Below are positions 38,895 to 48,009 of a stretch of 64,000 nt of DNA, in pieces; the first letter of the stretch is position 1; every line of letters begins with the position of its first letter. Position numbers and translations under genes: made by a program. The notes under the pieces were generated by a model, which was not told where the DNA came from, did no database searches, and was given only the letters and a program-made list of their open reading frames with translations. Source of the DNA: Amarobacillus sp046328225 (GTDB lineage Bacteria; Chloroflexota; Dehalococcoidia; Tepidiformales; Tepidiformaceae); assembly GCA_046328225.1 (NCBI GenBank), contig JAXLWZ010000009.1, forward strand, positions 78,106 through 142,105, written 5' to 3'.

Positions 38895-41654
38895 GTGGCC
38901 ACTGGCGACATCATCCCCTTCCCGCACCTTGAGCGAACGCTCGCGAATGGCCTGCGCGTCATCACCGTGAATACCGGCTTCCCGCACCTCGTGTCGCTCC
39001 AAATCCCGGTCCAGACGGGTTCGCGCAACGAGGTCGAGCCGGGAAAGTCGGGGTTCGCCCACTTCTTCGAGCACATGATGTTCCGGGGCACGAAGCGCTT
39101 CCCGCCTGATGCCTACCAGGCCATCCTCACGCGCACGGGCGCGCGCCAGAACGCCTACACCACCGACGACTACACGAACTACCACGTGACGTGCGCCGCC
39201 GAGGACCTGGAGACGATCCTCGAACTCGAGGCCGACCGCTTCATGAACCTCGAGTACTCCGAAGCAGATTTCCGCACGGAGGCGCTCGCCATCCTCGGCG
39301 AATACAACAAGAGCGCGAGCGACCCGCTGACGAAGCTGCTGGAGGTGCAGCGCGAGGCTGCCTTCACGACGCACACCTACAAGCACGTGACCATGGGCTT
39401 CCTTCGCGATATCGAGGACATGCCCAACCAGTTCGCCTATTCGCGGACGTTCTTCGAACGCTGGTACCGCCCCGAATACACCACCGTCATCGTCGCCGGG
39501 GACCTGGACATCGAGGCCACGGCGGCTCTCATCGAGCGGCACTGGGGCGCGTGGCAGCCCGGCGCCGGGGCGAGCGTCGCGATCCCGCAGGAGCCACCGC
39601 AGCGGGCGCCCGTGACCGCGCACGTGCCATGGCCCTCGCCGACGCTGCCGTGGGTCACCGTCGCCTTCCACGGGCCGGCGTTTTCGACCACGGACCCGTC
39701 GTACACGGCGCTCGATGTGCTGCTGGACCTGCACTTCGGCGAAACCTCCGACCTCTACCGGCGGCTGGTCGAGCAGGAGCAGAAGGTCGACCAGCTCTTC
39801 CCGTACTTGCCGTCCGCGCAGGATGCGCCCCTGGCGAGCGTCATGGCGCGCGTGAAGGACCCCGCCGACTGCGGGTATGTCCGCGACGCGATCGCCGCCG
39901 AGTTCGCCGCCGCCCGCGCGAAAGCGGTCGATGCCGGGCGGCTGGCGGATGCGAAAGCGAACGCGCGCTACAGCTTCGCGCGCACCCTCGACAACTCGGA
40001 CGCCGTCGCCGCCACGCTCGCGCGCTACGTACGATTCGAGCGGTCGTTCGACACGCTGAACGCGCTGTTTCGCGCCTACGACGCCCTCACGACGGACGAC
40101 GTGCTCGCGGCGGCCCGGCGCTTCATCACCGACGAGAACCTCGTGCTGACCACGCTCTCGGAGGGTGTGGCCCCGGCCGGGCTGCTGTCCGCGCCGGCGG
40201 TAGTGCGAAGTGCCGCAGCCACGGTGCTCGGCGTCCCCGTGGTCGAACAGCGGAGCCCGTCCGGGCAGCTGCGGTTCAAGCTGCTCTTCACCGTCGGTTC
40301 GGCGCACGACCCGGCGGGCAAGGAAGGGCTCGCGCAGCTGGCCGCCGCCATGGTCGCGGACGCAGGTAGCGAACGCATGCGCATCGACGAGATCACGCGT
40401 GCCCTCTTCCCCATGGCGGGAAGCTTCGGCGCCCGGGTCGACCGCGAGATGACGACGTTCAGCGGCGTCATCCACCGGGACAATCTCGGCCGCTTCCTCG
40501 ACCTCGTGCTGCCGCAGCTCACCGCTCCGGGCTTTCGTGAGGAGGACTTCGCCCGCCTGAAGGACCAGCAGCGCAGCGAGCTCACCGAGGACCTGCGCGC
40601 GAACAACGACGAGGAGCTGGGCAAGGAACGGCTGCAGGCGCTCGTGTTCGCGGGGAGCGGGTATGGCCACCCGGCCGAAGGCACCGTCACCGGCATCGAC
40701 GCCATCACCCTTGACGACGTGCGCGCCTGGGTGGCCGAGCGATTTGTGCGCGCGAACCTGACCCTGGGCCTCGCCGGTGACTTCCCCGAAGACCTCGCGG
40801 CGCGCCTCAAGGACGAGATCTCGCGGCTCCCCACAGGGTCTGCCGCGCCCACGGCTGTCGCGACCCCCCGGGCAGCCAACGGGATCGAAGTCGAGGTTAT
40901 CGAGAAGGAGACGCGCGCCGTCGCGGTCTCGTTCGGGCACGCCATTCGGGTGACGCGCGCGCACCCGGACTTCGCGGCATTGTGGCTCGCGCGCTCCTGG
41001 CTCGGCGAGCATCGCGCTTCGAACGGGCGGCTGTATCAGCGGCTGCGCGAGCTCCGCGGCCTCAACTACGGCGACTACGCCTACATCGAGGCCTTCCCGC
41101 GCGGCATGTACCAGTTCTTCCCGGACGCGAACATGGGGCGCCATCACCAGCTGTTCGAGGTCTGGCTGCGGCCGCTGGTTCCCGCCACCGCCGTGTTCGC
41201 GCTGAAGCTGGCGCTGTACGAGCTGCGCCAGCTGATCGCGAACGGCATCCCGGACGACGAGTTCGAAGCCACGCGCGCGTACCTCATGAAGAACGTCTAC
41301 CTCATGACGAAGACGCAGGACCAGCAGCTCGGGTACGCGCTCGACAGCCGCTGGCACGGCATGGGGGACTTCGTCGCGGCCATGCGCGAACGGCTCGCGG
41401 CGCTCACCGCCACGGACGTGGATGCGGCAATCCGCCGCCACCTCTCGGGCGAGAACCTCACCGTCGTCATGGTCGCGAAGGATGCCGCGGGTCTGCGCGA
41501 CGAACTCCTGTCTGGTGCGCCGTCGTCGCTGGCGTACGAGTCGCCGAAGCCGGACGAGGTGCTCGCCGAGGACGCCATCGCGGGCGCGCTCGAGTTGGGC
41601 CTTTCGCCCACGTCGGTCCGGATCACGCGCATTGAGGACGTGTTCGCGGGCTGA
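38895..41654 (+). CDS. M16 family zinc metallopeptidase (fused two-half form)
   Basis: 919 residues, about twice the length of a single M16 subunit. The first half has the inverted zinc motif HFFEH (His56, Glu59, His60) with the downstream ligand Glu in EALAILGEYNKSA (about 136). The second half (about 450-919) repeats the fold without the HxxEH motif, as in the inactive halves of pitrilysin-type enzymes. No signal peptide is seen, so it is cytoplasmic or peripherally located. It would degrade peptides enclosed in the clam-shell chamber. The start is GTG 38895, with GGAG upstream. It is divergent from the HPRT gene. Confidence 0.92.
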   Translation: MATGDIIPFPHLERTLANGLRVITVNTGFPHLVSLQIPVQTGSRNEVEPGKSGFAHFFEHMMFRGTKRFPPDAYQAILTRTGARQNAYTTDDYTNYHVTCAAEDLETILELEADRFMNLEYSEADFRTEALAILGEYNKSASDPLTKLLEVQREAAFTTHTYKHVTMGFLRDIEDMPNQFAYSRTFFERWYRPEYTTVIVAGDLDIEATAALIERHWGAWQPGAGASVAIPQEPPQRAPVTAHVPWPSPTLPWVTVAFHGPAFSTTDPSYTALDVLLDLHFGETSDLYRRLVEQEQKVDQLFPYLPSAQDAPLASVMARVKDPADCGYVRDAIAAEFAAARAKAVDAGRLADAKANARYSFARTLDNSDAVAATLARYVRFERSFDTLNALFRAYDALTTDDVLAAARRFITDENLVLTTLSEGVAPAGLLSAPAVVRSAAATVLGVPVVEQRSPSGQLRFKLLFTVGSAHDPAGKEGLAQLAAAMVADAGSERMRIDEITRALFPMAGSFGARVDREMTTFSGVIHRDNLGRFLDLVLPQLTAPGFREEDFARLKDQQRSELTEDLRANNDEELGKERLQALVFAGSGYGHPAEGTVTGIDAITLDDVRAWVAERFVRANLTLGLAGDFPEDLAARLKDEISRLPTGSAAPTAVATPRAANGIEVEVIEKETRAVAVSFGHAIRVTRAHPDFAALWLARSWLGEHRASNGRLYQRLRELRGLNYGDYAYIEAFPRGMYQFFPDANMGRHHQLFEVWLRPLVPATAVFALKLALYELRQLIANGIPDDEFEATRAYLMKNVYLMTKTQDQQLGYALDSRWHGMGDFVAAMRERLAALTATDVDAAIRRHLSGENLTVVMVAKDAAGLRDELLSGAPSSLAYESPKPDEVLAEDAIAGALELGLSPTSVRITRIEDVFAG

Positions 41655-41760
41655 CGCGCTCAGTTTTGAACCGGCGGGCGTGCGTCCCGTAGTGATTTCG
41701 GCGATTCACGTGGCTCACACTATGGCCGCTGCCCGCCGCCTGCTGGTAGGCTGCGAGGAC

Positions 41761-43035
41761 GTGACCACCTTCGGCCTCGGATCGTTTCTCACGCGGAAGG
41801 CGCCCGTGCTGGCCGAACGGCAGTACCGGCTGCTCTTCATCGGTACGACCCTGGCGCAGCTCGCATTCGGCATGATGCAGGTGGTCCAGGGGAAGATCGC
41901 GTTCGACCTCACGGGCAAGAACAGCGCGGTCGGGCTGGTCGCGCTCGGCACGGGCATCTCGATGCTCTCGCTCGGGCCCATCGGCGGCAGCCTCAGCGAC
42001 CGCATGTCGAAACGCCGGCTGCTCATGTTCAGCCAGTCGATGATTGGCCTGCTCTTCGCCGTCATCGGCGTGCTCGTCATCAGCGGCGCCATCACGATCT
42101 GGATGCTGACGGCCGGCACGCTCGTCCTGGGCGGCATGTTCGCGATCATGGGCCCGACGCGCCAGGCGTGGATCGCGGAGCTCCTGCCGGGCCCGAAGCT
42201 CGCAAGCGGCGTCGCGCTCCAGCAGCTGACCATCAACGCCACCCGCATCGTCGGGCCGCTGCTCGCGGGCGCGCTCGTCGCGATTTCGTGGGTCGATAGC
42301 GGCGGCACCTACATCGTGATGACGCTCCTGTTCGCCGTGACCGTGACCATGCTCGCGCAGATGCAACCCACGCGGCCGCGGACCGGCCGGCCCCGCACAT
42401 CCCTCTGGACCGACGTTCGCGAAGGCGCTGCCTACGTCTGGAACGAACGCCAGCTGCGTCTGCTGGCCCTCACGTTCGTGGGCGTTGTGGTCACGGGGTT
42501 CTCGTACCAGACGATCGTGCCGGGGCTGCTCAAGAACGTGCTCGGCGAGTCCACCAACAAACTCGGCCTCGTTTACGGGTCGGCGGCGACGGGCGGCATC
42601 GTCACGACGCTCTATCTGGCGGGGCGGGACAACGTGCTCGTGGCGCGAAGGCTGATGCTGATGTTCGGCCTCACGCTCGCGGCCAGCATGCTCTGCCTGG
42701 CGATGTCGCCGAATCTCCCCGTCGCCCTCGCGAGCGCGGCGATGATCGGCGCCTCATCGAGCGGCTTCCAGCTGCTGAACAACGTGAGCCTGATGCAGAC
42801 CTCGCGCCCCGAGTACTTCGGCCGCGTGATGTCGCTGACGATGATGGCGTTCGGCGTGAACTCGCTCATGGCCTTCCCCATCGGCGCCTTCGCCGACGGC
42901 GCGGGCGAGCGCCTGACGCTGGCCGTGCTGGGCGTGGGGTGCGCGTGCGTGGTTTCGCTGGGGGCGGCGATGGGCCGCTTCGTGCCCCTGAAGCTCCCGG
43001 TCGAAGCGGGCAGCGCGGCCGCCGGAGGCCGGTGA
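41761..43035 (+). CDS. MFS transporter, EntS-like exporter family
   Basis: 424 residues, about 12 membrane helices. YRLLFIGTTLAQLAFGMMQVVQG, SLSDRMSKRRLL and GPTRQAWIAELLPG follow the same scheme as the protein at 4603-5919, so they are paralogues. Predicted small-molecule exporter; cargo unknown. GTG 41761 is chosen because GCGAGGAC precedes it and the N-terminus then aligns with the paralogue; ATG 41722 would add 13 residues. Confidence 0.85.
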   Translation: MTTFGLGSFLTRKAPVLAERQYRLLFIGTTLAQLAFGMMQVVQGKIAFDLTGKNSAVGLVALGTGISMLSLGPIGGSLSDRMSKRRLLMFSQSMIGLLFAVIGVLVISGAITIWMLTAGTLVLGGMFAIMGPTRQAWIAELLPGPKLASGVALQQLTINATRIVGPLLAGALVAISWVDSGGTYIVMTLLFAVTVTMLAQMQPTRPRTGRPRTSLWTDVREGAAYVWNERQLRLLALTFVGVVVTGFSYQTIVPGLLKNVLGESTNKLGLVYGSAATGGIVTTLYLAGRDNVLVARRLMLMFGLTLAASMLCLAMSPNLPVALASAAMIGASSSGFQLLNNVSLMQTSRPEYFGRVMSLTMMAFGVNSLMAFPIGAFADGAGERLTLAVLGVGCACVVSLGAAMGRFVPLKLPVEAGSAAAGGR

Positions 43036-43045
43036 CAGGCACGCA

Positions 43046-43073
43046 TTGGTGCTCCGCGGTGTGCGGGTATAGT
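43046..43073 (+). promoter_or_regulatory. promoter of leaderless DinB-family gene
   Basis: TTGGTG (43046-43051), 16 nt, TATAGT (43068-43073), then 7 nt to ATG 43081. The best-preserved leaderless promoter in the window. Confidence 0.55.
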
Positions 43074-43080
43074 CGGCCCC

Positions 43081-43590
43081 ATGCCATCGTCCCCTGATTC
43101 ACCCCTGCCCTACATGCTTGCTTATCACCACTGGGCGACGCTCGAACTCATCGCCTTCTGCGAAGCGCAGCCCGCGACGGTGCTGGAGGCCGCGCGTCCC
43201 GGGGTCTACGGCACCATCCCGGCCACGCTCGCGCACCTGGTCGCGAGCGAGCGGAACTTCCTTCTCGCCCTGCTCCAACGCGAGCCCGAGGGTGTGCCCG
43301 CCGCGGACGACGCCATGCCGCTCGCGCGGACGGCGGAGGTCGCGCGTGCCCTCGCCGCGCGCTGGCAGGCCTACGCCGCGAACCCCGAACCGGTCGATAC
43401 CGTCCGCGTTCATCCGCGCGGCGCCGTCCGCATCGCGCCCATCCTCGCGCAGACGATGAACCACGGCAGCGAACACCGCGCCGAGGTCGCGACCATTCTC
43501 GGAGCCTCGGGCATTCAGCCCCCGACCGTGCACCCGTGGGCCTACGAATTCATGCTCCAGGCGCTCGCGGGAGGGCCGCCGACGCCGTAG
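43081..43590 (+). CDS. DinB/YfiT-family putative metalloenzyme
   Basis: 169 residues, four-helix-bundle pattern. His in TLAHLVASE (about 49) and the HxxxH pair in NHGSEHRAEV (about 127) are the usual divalent-metal ligands of the DinB/YfiT fold. Family members include bacillithiol and mycothiol S-transferases and detoxification enzymes, so a thiol transferase role is possible but not shown. ATG 43081 is leaderless. It ends 9 nt from the convergent serpin gene. Confidence 0.85.
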   Translation: MPSSPDSPLPYMLAYHHWATLELIAFCEAQPATVLEAARPGVYGTIPATLAHLVASERNFLLALLQREPEGVPAADDAMPLARTAEVARALAARWQAYAANPEPVDTVRVHPRGAVRIAPILAQTMNHGSEHRAEVATILGASGIQPPTVHPWAYEFMLQALAGGPPTP

Positions 43591-43599
43591 CTTCGCCGC

Positions 43600-44892
43600 T
43601 CAGGCCGCGGGATCTACGACCCGGCCCGCGAACAGCACCGCTCCCGTCTCGCGCTCGCGAATGAGGAAGATAAACGGGCGGTCCACGGTGAACTGCACCG
43701 GCGGGTCAACCGGCGCCGACGTCGCACCCACGACGGCCCCGGTCGCGGCCGCGGCCTCCGTCCCCTTCTCATCGACGCGTACGAACGCCTTGTGGAACAC
43801 GTCGGTGAGGAAGATGTCCTTGCGGCCGTCCATCCCCGAAAGGTCCGCGCGGCCGGCGTCGAAGACGTCCGTCGCGCCGAGCGTCGAAAGCGCCTCCTTC
43901 AGCGCGAACGAGCTCGTGAACTGCCACTTCGGCATCGTCAGCGCGACACGCGTGCTCTTCACGCTCGCGAGCAGGCTCCCCGCACTCTGCGCGAGCGCGC
44001 CCTCCGCCTTCGCGAGCGTGCCCTGGGCCGGCAGGAGCACGGCCATCGAGACGCCGCTGCTCGCATACGGAAGCTCCAGCAGCTCGACGCCGTCGCCCTT
44101 CGCGTATTCGTACGTCCCGGTGCGGCGCATCATCGGCACGTCCTTGCGCGCGCCCGCGGCGGTCGTGAAGGCGCCGGGCGATGTCAGTTCCTTCTCGAAC
44201 GGAGCTGACCAGTCGGCCTTGAAGTAGATGGCGTTCACGAGGATGAGGCGGGTGAGCGTGTTCACCGAGCCAGCCGGCAGGAGGTCCTTGATGCGCTCCT
44301 TCGTCCGCTCCTCGACCCACTTGTTGACCGCCTTGCGTGCGGAATCGGGTTCGTGCTGGAAGTCTGCGAGCTGGATCCCGGCGCCGTAGTAACGCGCGAG
44401 CGTCTCCAGGTAGGCGCGCTCGAAATCGAACCCGGACTGCCCCCACGCGGAGTTCGCCGTCGTGAGCTCGAATGGCACGCCGCGGTCCTTCGAAGCAGTC
44501 GTGGTGAGCACCGTATCGAGCGCGTTGAAGGCCGGGTGCAACCCCTCGCCCGAACCCGTCGTGTGCAGCAGGCGCTGCAACTGGACGGCGGTGTCGCCGC
44601 GCGCGCCCGCGGTCACCATCGCCATGGCGGCGGCGATGCTGTAGGGCGAGAGGAAGATATTGCCGGTGTCCTTCGCCGCGAGCAGGCGGTACAGGTCCCA
44701 CCCGAGGTCGCGGGAAGCGTTCGCGAACGTGATCGCTTCGGTGAGGCCGTTCGCCCCCGGGGTCGCGCGCGCGACGTCGGCGCGGGCCTCACCGGCAGCG
44801 GCGCTGTCCGTTCCGCAAGCCGAAAGCAGCGGCTGCATCGCCCAGAAGCCCGCGAAACCGGCCGTGACGGCCAGGAAACGCCGTCGTTGCAT
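43600..44892 (-). CDS. serpin (serine protease inhibitor) lipoprotein
   Basis: 430 residues. A twin-arginine-like signal (QRRRFLAVTAGFAG) ends in a lipobox LLSAC (Cys26), so the protein is probably exported folded and lipid-anchored outside. The serpin fold is clear: NAIYFKADWSAPF, the hinge EKGTEAAAATGAVVG, and FTVDRPFIFLIRE near the end. Counting from the hinge as in antitrypsin (P17 Glu to P1) puts P1 at Thr391 and P1' at Ser392. The Ala-rich hinge (P12-P9 all Ala) predicts a working inhibitor. A Thr at P1 suggests an elastase- or subtilisin-type target. GGAGGG precedes ATG 44892. Confidence 0.93.
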   Translation of the reverse strand: MQRRRFLAVTAGFAGFWAMQPLLSACGTDSAAAGEARADVARATPGANGLTEAITFANASRDLGWDLYRLLAAKDTGNIFLSPYSIAAAMAMVTAGARGDTAVQLQRLLHTTGSGEGLHPAFNALDTVLTTTASKDRGVPFELTTANSAWGQSGFDFERAYLETLARYYGAGIQLADFQHEPDSARKAVNKWVEERTKERIKDLLPAGSVNTLTRLILVNAIYFKADWSAPFEKELTSPGAFTTAAGARKDVPMMRRTGTYEYAKGDGVELLELPYASSGVSMAVLLPAQGTLAKAEGALAQSAGSLLASVKSTRVALTMPKWQFTSSFALKEALSTLGATDVFDAGRADLSGMDGRKDIFLTDVFHKAFVRVDEKGTEAAAATGAVVGATSAPVDPPVQFTVDRPFIFLIRERETGAVLFAGRVVDPAA

Positions 44893-44969
44893 ACTGTCCC
44901 TCCGAGCCTGCGCGGCTACCTCACCAGACGCGCGGATGCGCCGGCAGGTTCCACCGGGGAGTGCCGTGC

Positions 44970-46859
44970 CTAGACGGACTCCTTGACCTTCTCGGCGAGG
45001 GCGCGGGTGAAGCCCACGGTGCTCGCCACGTCCTCGACCGAAGCCTCGCGGATGGCCTTCACGCTCCCGAACTTCTTGAGCAGGGCCTTCTTCCGCTTCG
45101 GCCCGATGCCCGGCACGGAATCCAGCGCGCTCGTGATCGCGGTCTTGCCCCGCACCTGCCGGTGGAAGGTGATGGCGAAGCGGTGCGCTTCATCGCGGAT
45201 GCGCTGGACCAGGTAGAGCGCCTCCGAGCCCCGCGGCAATACGATGGGTTCGTCCTCGTCGGGGACGAAGATCTCCTCGAAGCGCTTGGCCAGGCCCACC
45301 ACGGGGATGTGCTGCATGTCCATCTCGCGCATCGTCTGCGCGGCCGCGCCGAGCTGGCCCTTGCCGCCATCGATGATGACAAGGTCGGGCAGCTCCCAGG
45401 TGTCCCCGGCGGCGGCGTCGCCACCCGGCTCGGCCTCGGTGGCGGACGCGGGCTCGGCGGGTGTGCCCGGCTTCGCGGCGGCGCGCCGGAATCGCCGCCG
45501 CATAATCTCAGCCATCGTCGCGAAGTCGTCCGCGCCGGTCACCGTCTTCACCTTGAAGCGGCGGTACTGGTTGTTGGCGGGCTTGCCATCGACGAAGACG
45601 ACCATGCTGGACACGGGGCTCGTGCCCTGGATGTTGCTGTTGTCGTAGCACTCGATGCGATGGGGCAACGCGGGAAGGGCGAGTTCCTCCGCCAGCTGTT
45701 CGAGCGCGAGCTGCGTCTTCGTGGCGTCCGCCAGCCACTTCACACGCATCATGTCGAGCGCTTCCTTCGCGTTCTCATTGGCGAGTTCCACCAGCTTGCG
45801 CTTCTCGCCGCGCTCCGGGACGCGCACCTCGACGTTCGCGCCGCGCCGCTCGGTGAGCAGCTCCTCCAGCGTCTCGCGGTCCTCGACATCCGATGGCACG
45901 GCCACGAGCTTCGGCGTGTACTGGGCGCTTTCGTAGTACTGCAGGAGGAAGTTCAGCAGCACGGCCCCGTCCGGTTCGTCCTTCGTCCCCTCCACCACGA
46001 AGGTGTCGCGGCCGATCATGTGCGTGCCGCGAACGAAGAACACCTGCATGCACGCCTGGTCGCCGTTGCGCGACATACCGAAGACGTCCATGTCCTCGTT
46101 CTTCGTGGTCGAAACGATCTGGCGCTCGACCGTGCGTTCAATCGACTTCAGCTGGTCGCGGAGCCCGGCGGCGCGTTCGAACTCCAGGTTCTCGGACGCC
46201 TGCTCCATCTGCGCGCGGAGGCGGCGCATCACGTCGTCCGAGCGGCCCTCGAGGAACAGGATCACCTGCTGGATAACCTCGGCGTATTCCTCGGCGGTAC
46301 AGAAGGCCGTGCAGGGCGCGATGCACCGCTTGATGTAGAAGTCCAGGCAGGGACGCGCGTCCTTGCCTGTGATCTCTTTCGTGCAGGAGCGCCATGGAAA
46401 CAGCTTCTCGACCAGGTCCAGCGTCGCCCGCACCGAGCCCGCGCTCGCGTACGGCCCAAAGTAGCGCGCGCCATCCTTTTCGATGCGGCGGGTGATGTAG
46501 ACGCGCGGCCAGGGGTTCTGGACATCGACCTTCAGGTATGGATACCGCTTGTCGTCCTTGAGGCGGATGTTGAAGAACGGCTGGTGCCGCTTGATCAGCG
46601 TCGCCTCGAGGATCAGCGCCTCGCCGGCGTTGCCCACGACGATGTATTCGAAGTCGTCGATGTGCTCGCGGAGGGCGCGCGTCTTCGGCTCCATCATGTG
46701 CGGCGAACCGAAGTACGAGCGGACACGGTCCTTCAGCTTCGCGGCCTTCCCGACATAAATCACGTCGCCCGTGGCGTTGCGCATGATGTAGACGCCGGGG
46801 CGCGCGGGCAGGGCGGCTAGCTGCTTGCGAAGCTTCTCGGAAATCGTCGTGGATGCCAT
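44970..46859 (-). CDS. uvrC: excinuclease ABC subunit C
   Basis: 629 residues. GIY-YIG endonuclease domain (about 12-90, PGVYIMRNATGDVIYVGKA), cysteine-containing linker (about 165-195), UVR motif (about 205-240, ASENLEFERAAGLRDQL), UvrC RNase H-like domain with ECYDNSNIQGTSPVSSMVVF (about 400) and LVIIDGGKGQL (about 495), and C-terminal helix-hairpin-helix repeats (VPGIGPKRKKALLKKFGS). It makes both incisions in nucleotide excision repair. ATG 46859 is used; ATG 46877, 18 nt upstream, is also possible. Confidence 0.96.
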   Translation of the reverse strand: MASTTISEKLRKQLAALPARPGVYIMRNATGDVIYVGKAAKLKDRVRSYFGSPHMMEPKTRALREHIDDFEYIVVGNAGEALILEATLIKRHQPFFNIRLKDDKRYPYLKVDVQNPWPRVYITRRIEKDGARYFGPYASAGSVRATLDLVEKLFPWRSCTKEITGKDARPCLDFYIKRCIAPCTAFCTAEEYAEVIQQVILFLEGRSDDVMRRLRAQMEQASENLEFERAAGLRDQLKSIERTVERQIVSTTKNEDMDVFGMSRNGDQACMQVFFVRGTHMIGRDTFVVEGTKDEPDGAVLLNFLLQYYESAQYTPKLVAVPSDVEDRETLEELLTERRGANVEVRVPERGEKRKLVELANENAKEALDMMRVKWLADATKTQLALEQLAEELALPALPHRIECYDNSNIQGTSPVSSMVVFVDGKPANNQYRRFKVKTVTGADDFATMAEIMRRRFRRAAAKPGTPAEPASATEAEPGGDAAAGDTWELPDLVIIDGGKGQLGAAAQTMREMDMQHIPVVGLAKRFEEIFVPDEDEPIVLPRGSEALYLVQRIRDEAHRFAITFHRQVRGKTAITSALDSVPGIGPKRKKALLKKFGSVKAIREASVEDVASTVGFTRALAEKVKESV

Positions 46860-46913
46860 GGGGAATGGTTCCAGCATACAGCACGCCGCCGGACGAACCG
46901 GTTCGGAGTGGCG

Positions 46914-47858
46914 CTACAGGACTTCGATCATCCCCAGCGCCTGCCGCGCGACGAGCAGGTGCAGCGCGATCCGCCGGTCGACGTCCTGGTTCTGCTGGCC
47001 CATCTCCACCAGCACGGGCGTGAGCCCCGCGACGTGTCCGCCCAGGGAAAGCGAACTCCGCCCGCGGCTCGTGGTGGAGGGCGTGGCGCTCGCCGGCGGC
47101 CGGCCGAGGTTCGTCCCGTCGCGAACAACGAAACGGTCATGCGCGGGCAGGCCGTCGTTGAGCGCGGCCGCGATGGTGGGGCCGAAGTCCGGCCAGAGGG
47201 GGCCCTGTCCTGTCGTGATGGTCTGCCCGAGGGCGGCCGTGCCCGTGCCCGGCGCATCGACGTAGAACGCCCACGATTCGTGCATATCGAGCGCGAGGCT
47301 GCAGCCGAACTCGGCCGCGAGCGCGGTGATCTCGCCGGCCATGCGTTCCATCGCCAGCGTGCTCGCAGCGTCGCCGGGGTAGAGGCGGTTGAGGTCGCCA
47401 ATTTCGTCGAAGGTGCGGACGAAGCTGTTGATGGCGAGCCGGTTCGCGCGCGGGATGACGAGCAGCGAACCGCTGCGCGGCGCCCAGTTCGCGACCTCCT
47501 CGGCGGCCATCCACCCGCCGGGCTCATTCCCGTGCACGCCACCGAGCACAATCGCCGCGTTCCCGGCGACGCCGCTACCGCGAATCGAGACCGCGGTGGC
47601 CCATGGCGTTCCCGCCATGAGCGTGCGCTCGTAGGTGCCCTGCGGGCGGACCACCCGCGGAGCCGGGGTTGCCGCCGGCGCGACGGGAGCGGCTGACGCC
47701 GGGCCCTCGGCGGCAGGTGAGGGCGGCGGGTCGGATGCGATACCCGGCAGGATGGCCGCCGGCCGTGGCTCCGCCTTCGCCTTCGTGCCGCACGCCGTCA
47801 GCAATGCCGCCGAGCCCGAGGCCGCGAGGAATGCACGCCGATTCATGCGAATACCCAT
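46914..47858 (-). CDS. lipoprotein of the M14/aspartoacylase-succinylglutamate desuccinylase type
   Basis: 314 residues. Twin-arginine signal MNRRAFLAASGSAALL followed by lipobox LTAC, then a Pro/Ala-rich linker (about 30-75). The zinc motif GGVHGNEPGG (HxxE) and a later His in LALDMHES give the carboxypeptidase-like ligand set. The family includes peptidases, deacylases and desuccinylases; an extracytoplasmic amidase is likely but the substrate is unknown. The start is set at ATG 47858 because TACACT lies 9 nt upstream; ATG 47846 is an alternative. Confidence 0.8.
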   Translation of the reverse strand: MGIRMNRRAFLAASGSAALLTACGTKAKAEPRPAAILPGIASDPPPSPAAEGPASAAPVAPAATPAPRVVRPQGTYERTLMAGTPWATAVSIRGSGVAGNAAIVLGGVHGNEPGGWMAAEEVANWAPRSGSLLVIPRANRLAINSFVRTFDEIGDLNRLYPGDAASTLAMERMAGEITALAAEFGCSLALDMHESWAFYVDAPGTGTAALGQTITTGQGPLWPDFGPTIAAALNDGLPAHDRFVVRDGTNLGRPPASATPSTTSRGRSSLSLGGHVAGLTPVLVEMGQQNQDVDRRIALHLLVARQALGMIEVL

Positions 47859-47973
47859 CGGCAACGAAGTGTAAGGCACGCCGCGAAATTCTGGCGGAAA
47901 GCCGCGAATGGCCGCCGGCGGGCGGGCGCATCGCCACTCCCCGGGAGGCCGGGCACGAACGAGGGCCGGGCGG

Positions 47974-47979
47974 TAGAAT
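47974..47979 (+). promoter_or_regulatory. -10 element of the crotonase gene
   Basis: TAGAAT lies 30 nt before GTG 48010, giving a short leader with CGGGAG as ribosome binding site. No good -35. Confidence 0.4.
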
Positions 47980-48009
47980 CCGCCTTCACCTTCACCCCGG
48001 GAGCACGCC

